Below, one piece after another: positions 45,609-54,958 of a stretch of 64,000 nucleotides of DNA. This stretch comes from a virus, in the IMG/VR virus record IMGVR_UViG_3300017917_002795, positions 62,001-126,000 of that record; one strand, 5' to 3'. The stretch's first letter is position 1; the number at the start of each line of letters is the position of its first letter. The position numbers and the translations under genes were made by a program. The notes beneath the pieces are model-generated. The model saw only the letters and a list, made by a program, of their open reading frames with translations. It ran no database searches and was not told where the DNA came from.

Positions 45609-47848
45609 GCCAAATATTTTATTCACAAGTAGATCCAAACTTACAAGAAGAATTAACTCGCCGGGCGCGTGCTGGTAAAACAGACCGGTCTGATACAGCA
45701 CTTCGGTACATGACTGAAAAAGTTGCAAACGTTGAAGTTACAGCATATGATGGCAATCGTCGCGATGATAATAAAAAAATTCACACATTAGGCGGCAACA
45801 CCGTATTAACTGGAGAATATTTACCAGGAGGTGATTATGGATTCTTATCAGAACGCCCATATACATTAAAAGAAACAAGATGGATAGCAGCAACTGGAAA
45901 CGGAGATGTATCAGTTGTTGATCAAACTATATCCGGTTCAATAAACAATGCATCATATCGTATACCACCATTCATCTCTAATGTTGAATTAGCAATCAAT
46001 GATAATTCGCGAGGATTAACAAACAAAGCAACAATTAACATAACTATTCCAAATCCAGAACGAGATCTAAATTTCATGGAAAGTGTGTATGCTCGTCCAG
46101 GTCGTTATTGTGCTTTATTGATTGCACATCCGGATTCAGCATTAATGACACGAGATGTTGCTGGCGTTAATGGGTTATTAGATCCAAGTTCACTTCCAGA
46201 TTTTGAATTTCTCAAAACAAATAGTTCAATAACCAAGAAAGAATATGATGAACTACGAAAAATGAATGAAGTACGGTTTGAAGGCTTAATAACATCATTT
46301 GAATATCAATACACTCAAGATGGTTCGATTACAATGACCGTGTATATCTTAGGTACTAGCATGGTATATACGGATCTGTCAATGATCATGCAAACTGGAA
46401 CACCTGCTGAAGTATCAGCATCACAAGATCCAGAAATAGTTGATCAAGCAAAATCATTTTATCAAGCAATATATGATGAAGTATCTACATTATATAAACT
46501 TAAAACTGATATATCCGGTGTTAAATGGGCATTTGGATTAACGCAAGGTTTTGACCGAAACAATCCAAAAGCATATTTTGCTGGCCATACTAGTATTACC
46601 GGAAATTCGAACATGTTTATCAATCTTAATTATTTGATGTCATTTATTAATAGAAAGATTTTAACCAAAATTAAATTAAATGTTGATAAACCAACAATAT
46701 TAACAAGCGCTAACAACAATATACGATGTAACTATTATCCAAATTTATGCTCATCTGATCCAGATAACATTCTACTTCCTGGGCATTTAGTACGGCCGAG
46801 TGCATCTGAATCTCCAGATTGTTATGGAATAATTAAACCGAGGACATCGAATCAAAACCCGTCAGCTAGAAAATGGTTTCCGCGATTAAATGCAAATGAA
46901 GATATTATGTCAGATGTATCTGTCCGTCCAACTTTTTATCCAACTGACCGAGAAACCGTATTATCAAACTCAACTGATAACTCCGGACGACCTGGACATA
47001 TCATGATAAATTTAAAATTCATTGAAACTATAATCAATAATTTATCTGGTACAAAAGATCAATTTACAGTAAAAGCTTTTTTAGAGCGTATTAGTGATAA
47101 AATTAATAATGCAACAGGAGGCGCAATTGATTTAAAATTAACAGCAGATCCATCATATCCATTAATAATGTATTTTAGAGATGCCAATTGGATATTTGAC
47201 CCATCTAAACCAAAACCAAAACCATTTCTCATTCCAATGTTTGCAAATAATCCGGTTGGAACTATAGTTCGTGATTTCAAACTTTCCGCTAAATTACCGA
47301 GCAATGCACAAAGTTTAATGTATTCCATTAATAGTAGTGATAAGGTTACAGAAGACCAAGTAGCACCATATATGAATTTTATGTATAATAATGCTGCAAC
47401 AAAAAGAACTGGTACAGGTGCTGACACTGTCGATACAGTTGTTTATGGTGATAAAGAAATGACTCGTAAATTGGCAGAACAATACAAAGAAACCCATGAA
47501 AAATATCTAAAACAATTGAAAGATGCGAGAGCTGCATTTGGAGCTGATCCATCAAACCCGCAAAAACAAATTGCATTAGCGGCTGCATTGAAAAAACACA
47601 TACAATATCCGACCCCAACAATAGAACAATCCAATCAATTAGTAGCACCGGTATTTCCTATAGATGCAGAATTCACAATCGATGGTGTTAACGGATTTCG
47701 TTACGGAGATATTGTTGATTTTCCAGGAATACCAGAAAAATACAGAAGATGCACGACATTTACCATAAAAAGCATAACACACAGCATAACAGAAACTGGT
47801 GAATGGACCACCCGAATTTCATGTTTAATGCGGCCAAAATTTGATTGA
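45605..47848 (+). CDS. Baseplate hub protein (gp27-like)
   Basis: At 747 aa this is long for a gp27. PPFISNVELAINDNSRGLTN and KATINITIPNPERDLNFMES fit the first barrel domain. A C-terminal GVNGFRYGDIVDFPGIPEKY with ISCLMRPKF fits the hub barrel that holds the spike. The middle carries large insertions rich in Asn, Asp and Pro, which may be extra domains. No lysozyme (gp5) signature was found in the window. Confidence 0.7.
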   Translation: MSQIFYSQVDPNLQEELTRRARAGKTDRSDTALRYMTEKVANVEVTAYDGNRRDDNKKIHTLGGNTVLTGEYLPGGDYGFLSERPYTLKETRWIAATGNGDVSVVDQTISGSINNASYRIPPFISNVELAINDNSRGLTNKATINITIPNPERDLNFMESVYARPGRYCALLIAHPDSALMTRDVAGVNGLLDPSSLPDFEFLKTNSSITKKEYDELRKMNEVRFEGLITSFEYQYTQDGSITMTVYILGTSMVYTDLSMIMQTGTPAEVSASQDPEIVDQAKSFYQAIYDEVSTLYKLKTDISGVKWAFGLTQGFDRNNPKAYFAGHTSITGNSNMFINLNYLMSFINRKILTKIKLNVDKPTILTSANNNIRCNYYPNLCSSDPDNILLPGHLVRPSASESPDCYGIIKPRTSNQNPSARKWFPRLNANEDIMSDVSVRPTFYPTDRETVLSNSTDNSGRPGHIMINLKFIETIINNLSGTKDQFTVKAFLERISDKINNATGGAIDLKLTADPSYPLIMYFRDANWIFDPSKPKPKPFLIPMFANNPVGTIVRDFKLSAKLPSNAQSLMYSINSSDKVTEDQVAPYMNFMYNNAATKRTGTGADTVDTVVYGDKEMTRKLAEQYKETHEKYLKQLKDARAAFGADPSNPQKQIALAAALKKHIQYPTPTIEQSNQLVAPVFPIDAEFTIDGVNGFRYGDIVDFPGIPEKYRRCTTFTIKSITHSITETGEWTTRISCLMRPKFD

Positions 47849-47849
47849 T

Positions 47850-48461
47850 ATGGACACTAGACTAAAAATACGATACAGCCTTGCTGAAACCCAAAACAAC
47901 CTATATACATTTGGCGGAGAATGGCAAACTACGGACGGTGTAGAATATCGAGGGGCATATCATCAATACACAGTTACCCAAGAAACATTCACAGAACCAG
48001 AGTGGCTTCCTGGAAAATCTCGGCAACTCATTGCATTGCAACGCATATCACCATTAATTGCCGCATACAACCAACTTGCTACACCCGAAACCGCATATCA
48101 ATCCGTTCAGCCCATACAACCCGAAATCACTGAACAAAATAAAACTGATGGTTTTGTTATGCGGTATTTTATTAAAAAGATAAATGATATCAACATCATT
48201 GAAATTTCCAAAGATCAATACACTGCATATCAAAACAATGAAATTGATAACAACATGTATACAGTTGGTGCTATCCGTTGGCAGATTGCCGGACCAATTG
48301 AATCACAAACAACACCATACCAAAAACCTGGCGTTGTAGAATTAAATGAAACTGCAATCATGTCTTTAAAGAAGACCATGTCTGGAATCGATGTTAAATT
48401 AAGCAATTTAACGGAATATTACACAGATACTGATTTCATGGTACCAAAGAACATCAACTAA
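47850..48461 (+). CDS. Baseplate-associated hypothetical protein
   Basis: The start is at ATG 47850, one base after the hub stop. The 203-residue protein begins MDTRLKIRYSLAETQ, has a YQSVQPIQPEITEQ linker and a helical VELNETAIMSLKKTMSGID end. It is the last gene of the tail operon and is followed by a promoter for the polymerase. No family was recognised. Confidence 0.6.
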   Translation: MDTRLKIRYSLAETQNNLYTFGGEWQTTDGVEYRGAYHQYTVTQETFTEPEWLPGKSRQLIALQRISPLIAAYNQLATPETAYQSVQPIQPEITEQNKTDGFVMRYFIKKINDINIIEISKDQYTAYQNNEIDNNMYTVGAIRWQIAGPIESQTTPYQKPGVVELNETAIMSLKKTMSGIDVKLSNLTEYYTDTDFMVPKNIN

Positions 48462-48463
48462 CG

Positions 48464-48496
48464 ATTGGATTTCTGCAATTTTTTTCATATCATTTG
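48464..48496 (+). promoter_or_regulatory. Bacteroidetes-type promoter abutting start codon
   Basis: ATTG (48464-48467), spacer 20, TATCATTTG (48488-48496). The ATG at 48499 begins only two bases later, so the predicted start of transcription falls at or just after the ATG. Confidence 0.55.
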
Positions 48497-48498
48497 GT

Positions 48499-49824
48499 AT
48501 GATACTAGACCACGAACAAGATGTAGTGAATCTGCTCGATCGAATTGCAGAATTCAAAACACTAATTGTTCCAGTACTGGCTAGTCCCACACATCATGCT
48601 ACACATAATCCATTGATTGCCATGTATGTATACAATGAAGCAGACGAGTGCATAATACCAATGCGGCATACCGAACAAATACAAGGGTTTACAGAACATG
48701 TCCCGCAGTTTCTCCAGCTACGGAATATCTTTGTTCATGACAAAAAACAATGGCTTCTAATAGGCGGAAACGAAGCCGTATGGGATGTTAAGACTTTATG
48801 GTGGTATACATATGGAGAAGCATATGATGAATCACATTATCCAACTGCAGCTCATCAATTTTATTGGCGTCGACACAGCACAATGCCACAGGTTAATTCC
48901 ATCGTTCCTTTGCAACAACACCTAGCCATGTGTCAAAAGATACGGCACTATGCTTGGCCAATGTGTGTGAATGCAGAAATGTCCACATCATACAAACATT
49001 TCAATGAAACTTATCCAAAGGTATTTGCCGCAATTGAGCGCAACGGATTGCAAGTTACAGAATCTTTTCGTCTGACAGATATAATTCATGCAAGTCGAGT
49101 TTATTCACAATACAATTATCACACAGTAACAGGACGTCCGAGCAATGCTTTTCGAGGATTCAATTTTGCGGCAATGAACAAAGAAGATGGAACACGAGCT
49201 GCATTTTCAAGCCGGTTTGATGCAGGCGCACTAGTAGAAATGGACTTTGATTCATATCACATTAGATTGATTGCTCGATTAGTTGGTTATGAATTGCCTA
49301 CATCATCTATACATGATTATTTAGGACAATTTTATTTTGGTGTCGACACATTAACAGACACACAACGTGATGAAAGTAAAGCCATAACATTCCGGTTATT
49401 GTATGGTGGTATTGATTCTGAATTCTTATCAATTCCATTTTTCCGGCAAGTAAATGATTTTATATATTCATTATGGAACAAATGGAAAACGAAGCGCTAC
49501 ATTGAAACTGCCATACTTAAACGTCGATTAAATGCAGATACATTGAAAAATATGACTGCAAATAAATTGTTTAATTACTACCTACAAGCCACAGAAACCG
49601 AAGTATCGGTTGAAAAACTTCAATTAGTGCAAGACCTATTGAAAACATACCAAAGTTGCATGATTCTATATACATATGATTCTGTGTTATTTGATGTTGC
49701 AATGCAAGAAGCAAAACAACTTTTGCCGGCAATCAAATCCATATTAGAACAAGGCAATTTCCCAGTCAAAATAAAATATGGTATCAACTACCATGAAATG
49801 CTAGAAATGAAAAAACAAGTTTAA
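48499..49824 (+). CDS. Compact family-A DNA polymerase
   Basis: The key polymerase-A motifs are present: VTGRPSNAFRGFNFA near residue 210, motif A VEMDFDSYHIRLIA (Asp249), motif B R290-K294-F298-Y302-G303, and motif C YTYDSVLFDV (Asp394). The two catalytic aspartates are conserved. The Glu steric gate of motif A is His254, and the motif C His and Glu are Tyr and Ser. Only about 200 residues precede the core, and no exonuclease carboxylates were found. At 441 aa it is much smaller than Klenow or T7 polymerase. T4 uses a family-B enzyme instead. Confidence 0.8.
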   Translation: MILDHEQDVVNLLDRIAEFKTLIVPVLASPTHHATHNPLIAMYVYNEADECIIPMRHTEQIQGFTEHVPQFLQLRNIFVHDKKQWLLIGGNEAVWDVKTLWWYTYGEAYDESHYPTAAHQFYWRRHSTMPQVNSIVPLQQHLAMCQKIRHYAWPMCVNAEMSTSYKHFNETYPKVFAAIERNGLQVTESFRLTDIIHASRVYSQYNYHTVTGRPSNAFRGFNFAAMNKEDGTRAAFSSRFDAGALVEMDFDSYHIRLIARLVGYELPTSSIHDYLGQFYFGVDTLTDTQRDESKAITFRLLYGGIDSEFLSIPFFRQVNDFIYSLWNKWKTKRYIETAILKRRLNADTLKNMTANKLFNYYLQATETEVSVEKLQLVQDLLKTYQSCMILYTYDSVLFDVAMQEAKQLLPAIKSILEQGNFPVKIKYGINYHEMLEMKKQV

Positions 49825-49840
49825 TCTTAAAACACATAAA

Positions 49841-51115
49841 ATGAAGAAAACTCAGTCAACTGCATGTACCATACAAGACATACTTACAGAATGGAGTCGA
49901 CGCATACCAAATGGATATCCAACATGTCCTGAACATTACGAACTACTTTATCATATAATTTTAGAAATGACAAATTTACCAGCACTACAACCCATCACCA
50001 CACCAAACGATTTAATCTTAGCAGAAGATGTAGATTTCACAGAATTAAATGTTCCTCGCAATGTACTAGAACAAATTGAAACAATCTATGAACAACTACC
50101 AGATGAAGAGCGCATAGAGTTTAATACCAACTATCGCACACATAGTATTGATTCATTTTTACAAGGCGGATATTTACCATTCATCAAATTCTTCAACATA
50201 TTGGATCATGAATCATCTGGAGGAAGTATGGGTCGTGGAGAAGTTGAGGTTTTATTAGCAGTTAGGGATTCATTGTCAGGAGGCACTGGTAAACATGATA
50301 TCTTAATAGGTAAAACTGAATGGGAAGTTAAGGAAATAGGAAAAACTGCAAAACTTAAAAAATCTGGAGAACTAGGTGAAGCACCGAAAGAAAAAACATT
50401 TCGACCTGGTCAATTAGGATTTCAGCGCAGAGGTGATGTTTATTCAGAAATCAATGAATTCTTTGAACAGGTTGTCGAACCATTGCTGCAAATGAAAAAT
50501 CCTTATGAAACACTGAAACATTCAATTGATGCTGCTGGTCATCAAAAACTTCAGGAATTTATTGAATGTATTCATCAATATTTTGAAAAACACGCGGAAA
50601 ATGTGCATAAAAAGGAATTGAGTCGAAAACCGTGGGAAGATTTCTATGTAGGATTTAAACGGTTAAATGAAATTGTTTGGGGTACTGATCTAGCTGATAA
50701 CATACAAGACACGCGAATGACAATACAATCATCGGATATTGAAATCTCATATTGCATTGACACGGCAGATGTACAACGAATCGCAGAAGCAGCAGGAACA
50801 GAAACACCGATTATGCTGAAAATAGGTCAAGAAATTGATTCACACAATGTAGGCGTCATAACTTTATTATCCAAAATCAAGAAAAGCCGATATATATATG
50901 AGCCGGAGGAGCTTGTTAATGCATTCAATTTAATCAAGAACAAATTCTTTATGAAAGTTCAAGGTTTGATTGTGTATGATAAGAATGTGCCTGGTATTCC
51001 TGTTAGTACTACTCGATATGATTGGGCTATTGCAGGATTATCGGCAGGTCAATACACATTTGCATTGAAAAGTTCTATGGATAACAAATATACTTTTATA
51101 CATATGCAGTCATAA
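49841..51115 (+). CDS. PD-(D/E)XK nuclease-like protein
   Basis: GRGEVEVLLAVRDSL followed by KHDILIGKTEWEVKEI (about residues 145-185) fits the E...D...ExK arrangement of the PD-(D/E)XK nuclease fold. The other 230 residues are helical and without assigned motifs. It is placed between polymerase and SSB, so a recombination or replication nuclease is likely. The exact reaction is unknown. Confidence 0.55.
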   Translation: MKKTQSTACTIQDILTEWSRRIPNGYPTCPEHYELLYHIILEMTNLPALQPITTPNDLILAEDVDFTELNVPRNVLEQIETIYEQLPDEERIEFNTNYRTHSIDSFLQGGYLPFIKFFNILDHESSGGSMGRGEVEVLLAVRDSLSGGTGKHDILIGKTEWEVKEIGKTAKLKKSGELGEAPKEKTFRPGQLGFQRRGDVYSEINEFFEQVVEPLLQMKNPYETLKHSIDAAGHQKLQEFIECIHQYFEKHAENVHKKELSRKPWEDFYVGFKRLNEIVWGTDLADNIQDTRMTIQSSDIEISYCIDTADVQRIAEAAGTETPIMLKIGQEIDSHNVGVITLLSKIKKSRYIYEPEELVNAFNLIKNKFFMKVQGLIVYDKNVPGIPVSTTRYDWAIAGLSAGQYTFALKSSMDNKYTFIHMQS

Positions 51116-51130
51116 ACAGGAACATGATAC

Positions 51131-51514
51131 GTGAAAACCCAACTACTTTGCACATTTGCACATCGATCAGATTTAAACATTGTTATTGAATATATACAAG
51201 GAAGCTATACTATACCAGAACGCAGAATATTTGTGTTCGCAAATGCCGATGCTCCAGATAATTTATATTGCACGTATAATGCAGATGCAGGAACGCAACG
51301 CGGACAAAATACCATTAGCATACATCGTAAAAAAGAAACAAACACATTGTATACGGTAAATGCTTTGAATGAAATAATTCGCACAGTAAACAACGGAGTA
51401 TTGGATCGAACATATCAATTGGATTGGACGATGTATCAGAATTCATTCATACTTACAGATTCAGATGGATATCGTGTAATTGACCTGGTTTTCTTCAAGA
51501 AGTTTTCTTGGTAA
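51131..51514 (+). CDS. Hypothetical protein, GTG start
   Basis: The frame starts at GTG 51131; no ATG is placed well. The 127-residue protein has a strand-rich middle (IFVFANADAPDNLYCTYNAD) and ends DLVFFKKFSW. Position between nuclease-like and SSB genes is the only hint to its role. Confidence 0.55.
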   Translation: MKTQLLCTFAHRSDLNIVIEYIQGSYTIPERRIFVFANADAPDNLYCTYNADAGTQRGQNTISIHRKKETNTLYTVNALNEIIRTVNNGVLDRTYQLDWTMYQNSFILTDSDGYRVIDLVFFKKFSW

Positions 51515-51518
51515 TTGA

Positions 51519-51535
51519 TATTTATTTATATATAA
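51519..51535 (+). promoter_or_regulatory. Late-type motif (extended)
   Basis: TATTTATTTATATATAA lies 15 bases before ATG 51551. It is a longer AT run than usual, so it may be a composite. Confidence 0.4.
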
Positions 51536-51550
51536 TACGGAAAAAAGATT

Positions 51551-51802
51551 ATGATAAAGTTAAAAAATGTTCTTAAAGAACAAGAATATACAGCAAAAGC
51601 TAGCAATGATTTTTTTAGCCCTAAACAAAAAAAGATTTATGAACATGTTTTAGCTGCATTAGCAGAACAATTAGGAATGACTGCTGATGATGTTGATGAT
51701 CATGTTGAAACAGACAATCAATTTAACAATGCCATTCATGATGTTGTTACTGTAATTGAAAAACTTGCCGATCGTATTGAATCTACGTTTGGACAAAATT
51801 AA
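51551..51802 (+). CDS. Small hypothetical protein
   Basis: This acidic 83-residue protein is helical, with LGMTADDVDDHVETDNQFNN. No family was recognised. It is in a separate transcript before the SSB gene. Confidence 0.6.
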   Translation: MIKLKNVLKEQEYTAKASNDFFSPKQKKIYEHVLAALAEQLGMTADDVDDHVETDNQFNNAIHDVVTVIEKLADRIESTFGQN

Positions 51803-51824
51803 AACAAAAAACTTAACTATTTAC

Positions 51825-51855
51825 TTTGATTTACCGAATTAATTATCTATATTAT
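51825..51855 (+). promoter_or_regulatory. Bacteroidetes-type promoter before SSB
   Basis: TTTG (51825-51828), spacer 19, TATATTAT (51848-51855). It leaves a leader of about 45 bases before ATG 51907. Confidence 0.6.
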
Positions 51856-51906
51856 AATTAATAATTTATATTTTATTAACTATTTAACAAAAAAAGGAAT
51901 TAACCA

Positions 51907-52692
51907 ATGGGCTTAAATCTTGACGCCATTAAGGCAAAACTTAACCAATTAAATCGTACGGACGATAAAAAACAAAATTTGTGGAAACCTGAAGCAGGTA
52001 AATCACGTATTAGAATCGTGCCATATATCCACCGCAAAGACAATCCATTCTTAGAATTGTATTTTCATTATGACATCGGAAAGAAATCCATGTTGTCACC
52101 AATTTCATTTGGTAATGCAGATCCAATCGTTGAGTTTGCAGACAAATTAAAGAAAACTGGAGACAAAGATGAATGGCTAATGGGTCGTAAAATTGAACCA
52201 AAGATGAGAACTTATGTTCCAATCATCGTTCGTGGTAAAGAATCCGAAGGAGTTAAGTTTTGGGGCTTTGGCAAAACAATTTACGCAGAACTTTTATCAA
52301 TCATTTCAGATGCAGATTATGGTGACATTACAGACCTTATTAATGGTCGTGATATCGATGTAGAATTTGTTCCAGCAGAAGGTGCAAATTATCCAAAAAC
52401 ATCAATTCGTGTTAAACCAAATACACAACCAGCAACTGAAGACAAAGAAATTGCACAAAAAATCATGAATCAACCACAAATTACTGATTTGTTTCCAGAA
52501 CCAACATATGAAGAACTAGAAGCAGCTCTTAAAACGTGGATGAATCCAGAAAATGCCGATTCTGATGTTGATGAAGATGAAGATGATGCACCGGTAGCTC
52601 CAAGCAAAACTGCAAAAGCTACAACACCAAGTCCAGCTGCTAGCAAAGTAGAAGATGTTGCATCAGCATTTGATGACCTATTCAATTCTTAA
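51907..52692 (+). CDS. gp32: Single-stranded DNA-binding protein (T4 gp32-like)
   Basis: This coats ssDNA at replication forks and recruits replication and recombination proteins. LWKPEAGKSRIRIVPYIHRK and FLELYFHYDIGKKSMLSPIS match the gp32 core. The C-terminus is a Pro/Ala linker followed by an acidic tail, FDDLFNS, used for protein contacts. The zinc-binding Cys/His cluster of T4 gp32 is not seen. It starts an operon with uvsX and the exonuclease (14-base gap, AAGGAG). Confidence 0.9.
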   Translation: MGLNLDAIKAKLNQLNRTDDKKQNLWKPEAGKSRIRIVPYIHRKDNPFLELYFHYDIGKKSMLSPISFGNADPIVEFADKLKKTGDKDEWLMGRKIEPKMRTYVPIIVRGKESEGVKFWGFGKTIYAELLSIISDADYGDITDLINGRDIDVEFVPAEGANYPKTSIRVKPNTQPATEDKEIAQKIMNQPQITDLFPEPTYEELEAALKTWMNPENADSDVDEDEDDAPVAPSKTAKATTPSPAASKVEDVASAFDDLFNS

Positions 52693-52705
52693 GAAGGAGT
52701 TATAA

Positions 52706-53869
52706 ATGGCGAAAACAAAAAGTAAACTCGAAATCGAGGACAGTTTAGCAAACACCTTAGCAGAAAGCATCAACAAACAATTTAAAGGTCAAGCACTTAA
52801 AACAGCTTTCTTTTTAGATGGTGATGCTGATTCGCCGAGCAATGTATCTGAATGGATATCATCTGGATGTGATATGCTTGATTTAGCAATTTCAAATCGT
52901 CCACATGGAGGTTTTCCTGTTGGTCGAATCACCGAAGTTACTGGATTAGAAGCATCAGGTAAATCATTATTAGTATCGCATATAGCTGCAGAAACACAGA
53001 AAAAAGGTGGATTAGCAGTTTATATAGATACTGAATCAGCAACTAGCGCTGAATTTATGTCAGCCATTGGTATTGATTTGAAAACCATGTTATATGTTCC
53101 GCTAGAAACAATTGAAGAAATATTTGAAACAATTGAAACTATCGTTGAACAGGTTAGAAAATCAAACAAAGACCGATTAGTTACAATCATTGTAGATTCA
53201 GTGATGGGTGCTTCTACTAAAATAGAAATGGCAGCTGAATATGATAAAGATGGTTATGCAACTAGCAAATCGATTATATTGTCAAAGGCAATGCGTAAAG
53301 TTACCAATTGGATTGCTCGCGAGAATATTTGTTTGATATTCACCAATCAGCTTCGAACTAAATTAGGTGTATCGTTTGGAGACCAATGGACGACATCAGG
53401 CGGTAAAGCAATTCCATTCCATGCTTCTGTTCGACTTCGTTTAAAGAATACTGGAATGATTAAAGCCAAGATTAATGGTGTTGAACAAGTGGTTGGTAGC
53501 AAAACTGAAGTGCAAGTTGTTAAGAACCGAATGGGACCTCCACATCGTAAGGTAAATTATGAAATCTATTACGATTCAGGAATTGATAATTATGGTGGTT
53601 GGTTAGAAACAATGAAAAAGTTTGATTTAGTTAAACAAGCAGGCGCACATTATACATTGGAAGATGTGGATATTGCAACCAGCGAAACATATGGCGAAAT
53701 CAAATTCCAATCAAAGAATTTCATGGAAAAGGTGATTGCAAAACCAGAAGTGAAAGAACGGTTATATCAAAGAATCTGTGATGCGTATATATTCAAATAT
53801 CAAGCCGGAATCGATGGCGGAATTGATGATGTGATCATCACCGAAGAAGTTTATGATGAAGAAGGATAG
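52706..53869 (+). CDS. uvsX: RecA/UvsX-like recombinase
   Basis: This strand-exchange ATPase drives phage recombination and recombination-dependent replication. Walker A is GLEASGKS (about residue 79), and Walker B is VTIIVDSVMG. LIFTNQLRTKLG is the DNA-binding loop region. The 387 aa length matches T4 UvsX. It is translationally coupled to the next gene (one base between). Confidence 0.93.
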   Translation: MAKTKSKLEIEDSLANTLAESINKQFKGQALKTAFFLDGDADSPSNVSEWISSGCDMLDLAISNRPHGGFPVGRITEVTGLEASGKSLLVSHIAAETQKKGGLAVYIDTESATSAEFMSAIGIDLKTMLYVPLETIEEIFETIETIVEQVRKSNKDRLVTIIVDSVMGASTKIEMAAEYDKDGYATSKSIILSKAMRKVTNWIARENICLIFTNQLRTKLGVSFGDQWTTSGGKAIPFHASVRLRLKNTGMIKAKINGVEQVVGSKTEVQVVKNRMGPPHRKVNYEIYYDSGIDNYGGWLETMKKFDLVKQAGAHYTLEDVDIATSETYGEIKFQSKNFMEKVIAKPEVKERLYQRICDAYIFKYQAGIDGGIDDVIITEEVYDEEG

Positions 53870-54922
53870 ATGAACAAGTATCAAAGATTATTTAAAGAGT
53901 TACAACAACAAAAGAATTTAGGTCCGTCAAGTGTCAATGATCACCTCATGATAGTTGACGGCCTAAATACCTTTATCAGAGCATTCGGTGCTACACCAGC
54001 ATACAACGAAGATGGCGACCATATTGGTGGTATCACCGGATTCTTGTATTCAATTGGTAAAACAATTCGAGATTTTCGACCTTCACGTTGCATAATTGTT
54101 TTTGATGGACGAGGAGGTTCTGCAAAACGCAAACGCATATATGGTGATTACAAAGCCAATCGAGCCAATAAAACAAAGCTCCGGAGATATGATCATCATG
54201 AATCAACCATCGAAGATGAACAAGAATCAATGCGACATCAGTTTAGCCGATTAGTGTCTTATTTAGATTGTTTACCAGTAACATTCATGGCCATGGATGG
54301 TATTGAAGCTGATGATGCAATTGCATACATTGCTCAAATGTATGAAACAGAATGTAAAAAGATAACCATAGTTTCAACGGATCGAGATTTTTATCAATTA
54401 GTAGATCATCGCATACAAGTTTGGTCTCCGATCAAAAAGAAAATGTATGACACTCAAGCAGTTCTAGATGAATTTGGTGTTCATCCTGCAAATATGGTTA
54501 TATACAGGTCATTCACAGGAGATACCTCAGATAATATACCAGGTGTTAATGGAATAGGTCCAAAAACCATATTGAAATTAGCACCAGAAATAGGCGATGC
54601 TGCAGAATTCACAACAGAAGCATTGTTTGAAAAATGTAGAACACGATTAACAGAATCGAAATCATATCAGAAAATTCTAGATAATTCACACATCATAGAA
54701 CAGAATTATCAACTCATGAACATCAAGCTATTGGACATACCAGCACAGACAGCATCAAAGATTCGAGGCATAATGGAACAACCGGTTGCAGAATTAAATC
54801 GTGCTGAATTTCAACGTCTTTTTTATGAAGATAAGATGTGGGCTATCATGAAGAATCTACCAGACTGGTTAACTAACACCTGGCTATCGCTGAGCGCGTT
54901 TGCAAAACAAACACACAAATAA
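53870..54922 (+). CDS. rnh: 5'-3' exonuclease / RNase H (T4 Rnh-like)
   Basis: This FEN-type nuclease removes RNA primers. The metal-binding set is visible: MIVDGLN (N-terminal Asp), IEADDAIAYI, STDRDFYQLV, and the helix-three-turn-helix GDTSDNIPGVNGIGPKTI. The length of 350 aa is close to T4 RNase H. It follows uvsX directly and precedes the helicase. Confidence 0.9.
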   Translation: MNKYQRLFKELQQQKNLGPSSVNDHLMIVDGLNTFIRAFGATPAYNEDGDHIGGITGFLYSIGKTIRDFRPSRCIIVFDGRGGSAKRKRIYGDYKANRANKTKLRRYDHHESTIEDEQESMRHQFSRLVSYLDCLPVTFMAMDGIEADDAIAYIAQMYETECKKITIVSTDRDFYQLVDHRIQVWSPIKKKMYDTQAVLDEFGVHPANMVIYRSFTGDTSDNIPGVNGIGPKTILKLAPEIGDAAEFTTEALFEKCRTRLTESKSYQKILDNSHIIEQNYQLMNIKLLDIPAQTASKIRGIMEQPVAELNRAEFQRLFYEDKMWAIMKNLPDWLTNTWLSLSAFAKQTHK

Positions 54923-54923
54923 T

Positions 54924-54954
54924 TTTGAATATGACAACAATTTTCTTATAATAG
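54924..54954 (+). promoter_or_regulatory. Bacteroidetes-type promoter at helicase start
   Basis: TTTG (54924-54927), spacer 19, TATAATAG (54947-54954). ATG 54959 begins four bases later, so the transcript is leaderless or nearly so. Confidence 0.55.
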
Positions 54955-54958
54955 TTAT

